DNA from: Bolinopsis microptera
Taxonomy: Eukaryota > Ctenophora > Tentaculata > Lobata > Bolinopsidae
Assembly: GCF_026151205.1 (NCBI RefSeq)
Contig: NC_087081.1
Span: forward strand, 17,603,859-17,667,858
DNA: 64,000 nucleotides
Direction of reading: 5' to 3'
The position numbers and the translations under genes were made by a program. Under the pieces are notes generated by a model. It saw only the letters and a list, made by a program, of their open reading frames with translations. It was not told the DNA's origin and made no database searches. This document shows positions 12,801 to 18,800 of the stretch, in pieces. Within the stretch, counting starts at the first letter, position 1, and each line of letters starts with the position of its first letter.

Positions 12801-15800
12801 GCTCTTTAGCACGCTTAGCCTTGATTATTTTCTCCAAACAGCGTGTCCGGTGAGGAAGGAGGTCGAGATTCTGAGGACAAGGACCCATGAGACACTTCTG
12901 ACACTCCGCATCACTGGGGAGGTGCTTTACTATCGTCAGCAGCCACTCCACTACCTGAAACAAAATGTTACTTGCTGCGACAGAACTGCAATATAATTGC
13001 AATAGAACTGCAACAGAATTGCAATAGAATTGCAATAGAACAGCAACAGAATTGCAATAAAACTGCAACAGAATTGTAATAGAACTGCGACAGATATAAA
13101 ATTATCACATTTTACTATTTTTTACATCAGCTGTCTTTTTCTTTAAAAAGGCATAAGATGTATAGAAGTGGAAGGAATTGAGAATGGGTATAGTAGGTAG
13201 GTATGTTTTTCGTTCGGTGTCACAAAGGAAAACATGCATAACCCTCCGCATACGTTATTTTAATGTATATTGTCCGCGCGCAGAGCAGTTATGGTGTCGT
13301 CGACATGGTTACCCTCCGCATACGTTTGCACGATTTGACGATTGATTGAATTACACCTCAAATGCGCGGCGCCAAGCATACAATTTGAATTCTATGGTAA
13401 TTGATTTGAATAACAAGCGATTTCCCGAATCTTATAAATGTGTTAAGTAGCTCACGCTCTTCTTTACTTGATCATTGATCATGATGCGGTACAACATACT
13501 AACTTCTCGTTTTGTTGTGAGTGCTTGATTTGTTATACGAAATGGACCATAAATGTTATTATGAGTTGCATAATTACCTACTACGGATTTCACGACTTTT
13601 ACCTTTACACAGGTGCAGGCTACGGTGTCCGGTCATTTAACTTTTTAAATTTGACTATTGACAATGGCAACCCCTCCACTTTATGTTCCGTAGCGCCCCA
13701 AGAATGGTGAATAAAGAACCATTATTTAATATTTTGACCAACATGAAACTATCGTTAATTTTAATTTCAAATTTTAAAAGGCATGGCAATCACTACGGTT
13801 GATGGAAATCTAGCGTCCGCTAACCGGCGCAATTCTTGTTATTGTTCAATTCCTGTATCTGTACCACATGTCGATGCATTAAACCATAGAATAAGACGTG
13901 AATATATAATGTGTTATAAAATAAGACGTCAACACGGTGAATATTAAAAACACTAAACCATTTTAAAAATTAATATATTATATCTCTTATATCTGCTGCA
14001 GTACTGTTGTACGCCCATATTTTTTAAACAGTTTGATATCGAGAGACTAGACTTGGCTGCACTTTCCAAACTAGGAATTTAACTAAATTTGATTAATTTC
14101 AATGCTTATTTCTTACCTCAACATGTCCGTTACGAAAGGAAGCTACTAGCGGGGTGGTGCCCCTCAAATCTTGCATTTCTATCTCTGCTCCAGACTGTAG
14201 CAGCAACTTGCAGATACTAAGGTGGCCCTGAGGTAGTATCAGCATTTAAATTTAAAGCTTGTGTTTTGTTAAGACAACAATCTACGAGGCAAGAAGTCGG
14301 TCGAGCAATCTAGCACGCTGAAATATAATATTAAATAAATATATTATTACATAATAATATATTATATTATTATATAGGAAGCTGAGCTGACCTCTTTGGA
14401 AGCCAAGAAGAAAGGAGTGTAACCCTTCTTGGTCCTGTTCTCCACATTGGCACCTTGTTCCAATAGCAAATGTGCTAGCTCCACATGACCTGCAACAATC
14501 CTCTTCAGTATTGGGGGGGGGGGGGGATAACAATCCTCTTCAGTATTGGGGGGGGGGGGGGGGGCAATCCTCTTTAGTTTGGGGGGGGGGGGGGGCAATC
14601 CTCTTTAGTATTGGGGGGGGGGGACAATCCTCTTCAGTTTCCTCCATTTTATGGCAACAGTATTGGGGGGGGGGGGGGGGGGGGTAACGTATTGATCACT
14701 TAATTAAATTTCTAACACCAGGAAGTGTCGATAAGTTGAGTTGTAACAAAAAATGTACAATAAGTTAAAGTTTCACCAACCTTTCTCAGCAGCAAGAGTA
14801 AGAGGATTCTCCCGAGAGTTAGGAAAGTTAGCGTTTACACTGCAGCCGTTATCTAGAAGCAAGGCAACCACATCAACATGGTTTTCACGACATGCCTGAA
14901 GAAAAACAAAGTGTCAAAACAAAGTGAATCCAAGGAACAATTTCCAGTAATAAATATTACGTAGAACTTCAATTAATTTGCTGCTGAAAGCTACAAAATG
15001 CTCACCTGAAAGAGAGGGGTGATTCCTGTCTTAGTTCTGCACCCAATATTAGCTCTGTACTCCAGTAGTAGCTGCGCTACAGCTGCATGTCCCTTCCAGC
15101 ACGCCATAAAGAGGGGGGATTGTCCGTAGTTGTCCGGCATTTCAACGTCTGCTCCGTTCTCCAGCAACAGTTTGGTTACCTGTAGTGTAACTAGGTAACC
15201 AGGAGTGTAACTAGGTAACCAGGAGTGTAACTAGGTAACCAGGAGTGTAACTAGGTAACCAGGAGTGTAACTACATAAGTAACCAGGAGTTAGGAGTACC
15301 TTGAAGAAGTAATGAAGAATAACCAATCTCGTAATGTTAGGAGTACCTTGAAGAAGTAATGAAGAATAACCTACCTCGTAATGGCCCTCTCTGGTAGCCT
15401 CCATCAGAGGAGTACATCCTGTTTTAGTCTGGTGATCCACGTGCGCACCTCGGGTTAGCAACAGTTCTACGATCTTGGTGTGTCCCTGAACAAATACAGG
15501 GGTAATAGGTGCCTTGTAATAAGGTGAGTTAAATATTGCAGTTGGCTTCAGTTCAAGCCCTGTTCGGTGAGCGAAAAGTTAGATTTCTCACTATTAACAA
15601 GATGTGAGTAAAGCTCGTACTATTTACAAGATGTGAGTAAAGCTCGTACTATTAACAAGATGTGAGTGAAGCTCGTACTATTCACAAGATGTGAGTGAAG
15701 CTCGTACTATTCACAAGATGTGAGTGAAGCTCGTACTATTTACAAGATGTGAGTGAAGCTCGTACTATTTACAAGATGTGAGTAAAGCTCGTACTATTTA

Positions 15801-18800
15801 CAAGATGTGAGTGAAGCTCGTACTATTAACAAGATGTGAGTAAAGCTCTTTACCTTCCAGCACGAGAGGGTGAGAGGAGTATCGTCGTTGCTACCAGAGG
15901 GCGTGTCTATCTCAGCATTATACTCCAGTAACAGGTGTGTCACCTGAAAATACTTACATTTAAAAGCGCAGCCCAACACCTTTACTCCTTCATTATATTG
16001 CTTACAGGCACAACACCTTTACTACTTCATTATATTGCTTACAGGCACAACACCTTTACTCCTTCATTATATTGCTTACAGGCACAACACCTTTACTACT
16101 CCATTATATTGCTCACAGGCACAACACCTTTACTACTTCATTATATTGCTTACAGGCACAACACCTTTACTCCTTCATTATATTGCTTACAGGCACAACA
16201 CCTTTACTACTCCATTATATTGCTCACAGGCACAACACCTTTACTACTTCATTATATTGCTCACAGGCACAACACCTTTACTACTTCATTACATTGCTCA
16301 CAGGCACAACACCTTTACTCCTTCATTATATTGCTCACAGGCACAACACCTTTACTACTTCATTATATTGCTCACAGGCACAACACCTTTACTACTTCAT
16401 TAAAAAAGACGTACCTCGTAATGTCCCTCTCGCGCGGCCAGCATGAGAGGTGTGCAGCCTGCTTTGTTGTGATGTTCTATATTACTGGTGTGTTGAAGCA
16501 GCAACTTTACCACGTCATAGTGCCCTGAGGAATGTTCTATATTACTGGTGTGTTGTAGCAGCAACTTTACCACGTCATAGTGCCCTGGGGGAATGTTCTA
16601 TATTACTGGTGTGTTGTAGCAGCAACTTTACCACGTCATAGTGCCCTGGGGGAATGTTCTATATTACTGGTGTGTTGTAGCAGCAACTTTACCACGTCAT
16701 AGTGCCCTGGGGAATGTGTGTTTTAAATAGTCCCGCTGTCCCATTAACATGAGCCATCATAACGTAAACTGAAAGTGCTGGCAGACTTTTCTAATCCTAA
16801 CCCTAAATAGAGTCCCAGACAAGTGTTCTACTAAGTTATTGTCATAAACAGTTTTACAGCGTGACATTACCTTTCCAACAGGCCAAAGTAAGAGGTATAT
16901 TATTCTCACTCCCAGATGGGACGTTAACTTTAGCACCAGACATGAGCAGCCAGTGTGCGACCTTGTAGTGACCCTCACGCGCTGCTAACATCAGTGGGGT
17001 GCAACCATCCTTCGTCCTGTACAAATTGATGTTCAATAGCTAGAACTGAGGTTCAACACATTGATATTAATAGTAGTTTTAACAAACAATATACTAGATC
17101 TGAAGGCCCCCCCCCCCCCCCCCAATATATAAGACGTGCCCCCCCCCCCCCCCCCCCCCCCAATATATAACGTGCCCCCCCCCCCCCAATATATAACCAC
17201 CACACAGTACACACCTGTGTTCAATGTCAGAATTGTAAATCAGCAGAAGCTTAACGACCTCGTGGTGTCCCTTCCAACAGGCACTTGTCATAGGGATATC
17301 GTTATTACTGCCCGATGGGGTGTTGACTTCCGCCCCGGCAACCAGCAAGCACCTGATGTTATCAATTAGTTAATTAATAGTCAGCAACAACAGAACGAGG
17401 CAGAATATGTATACATGAGTACATAAATATATATTTCAGTGTGTACAGTGACACACTTTACATGCATACATTGATTTAAGTCCTTAACATCATTTACACA
17501 AACTGTTAACAAACAGTTCCAAATATATGTATAGTGTAATAACATGGCAACATGTTCACATATCACTGAGATCATCCTAGAGTAAGTGATACTCCATGAT
17601 AAAATTCACATAACACGTGACATGTGACGTCACACCACGTGCTACTCGAATCTTGTTATCTAGTAACTAATTAAGAAGTCCGGTCACTTACTTTGCGACA
17701 TCAACATGGCCACCGAGTGCAGCGAACATTAGAGGAGTAAACCCTTCTTTAGTCCGGTGTTCAACATTTGCCCCATTAGCTAGCAACAATTTAACCACCT
17801 GAAAAACAATATATCTATTCTCGGAGCAAGGTTTGAGAATATGTTTGGTTATGAACCATCACAGTTTTTATTATGCTGCCATATTACAAAGGACTTGGCA
17901 GAATTATGTGAGATTATATTAGTTTCCTTTAATATGTTACTGCGACTCATTGAGAAAAGCTGCTATTGAAGTATTGATGACGATCGGTAGATTGCAAGTT
18001 GGACATGCAAAGCTCTTTCGTTCGTTGCTATAAATATCGAAAAAGTATGTTGGTGCGTGCGCGCGCTTTTTCTAAAAAGTCATTCCGTTGTGAACGCATT
18101 CGACTCACAGTCCAAAAAGCTATTTCGCGCGTGCGCTACAAGTATTGTTTTCTACTCCATAGCACACCTTATGTGACATCCTCCGCACAAGAACTGAATA
18201 CTGATGACACAGTCAAGGCATTACAGAGTGACGCAAATTGTTATGGTACATACAAATCAAATCAAAACTAACTTGTGAACATTTACTTCTCCATATCGCA
18301 CAATCGACGTACAAAAATCGCGCTTTGGAGATCGACAAGACAATGGATTTTTGAGAGGATAACTTACCCCTTCATGACCTTTCCAGCAAGCAAATGTTAA
18401 GGGTGAGTCTTTGTTAGACTCCGACTCAACGTTCACTTGAGATTTCTTGTCGAGGAGTAATTTTGCAACCTGTGAATAAAATGTTGTGGATATGATCTAA
18501 TATTTGATATATAAACTGATTAAATTCGTGGTGTTGGATGTATTAAGCCATAAACTTCTCTTTTTTTCATGGTAAAACTCGATAAAAGTTAACATTTTAC
18601 TAAAGCATACAAGAAATTTAATATCTTCACTAAAATTACTGATACATTGAAACGGTTTTAAATGTCTATAAAAAATTGATATTTTTATACGAAACCAATT
18701 TTATGTGAAAAGTAAAGCCAAACTACATAATCACTACATTTTTCAGCTCAATATTTGTTGAAATGTGACTACTAAGGCCAAAAACCACAAAAACGTTGAA

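Noticed and set aside
13468..13710. 80-codon plus-strand frame in a mask intron
   Set aside because: No recognisable domain, Cys/Tyr-rich random-looking composition.
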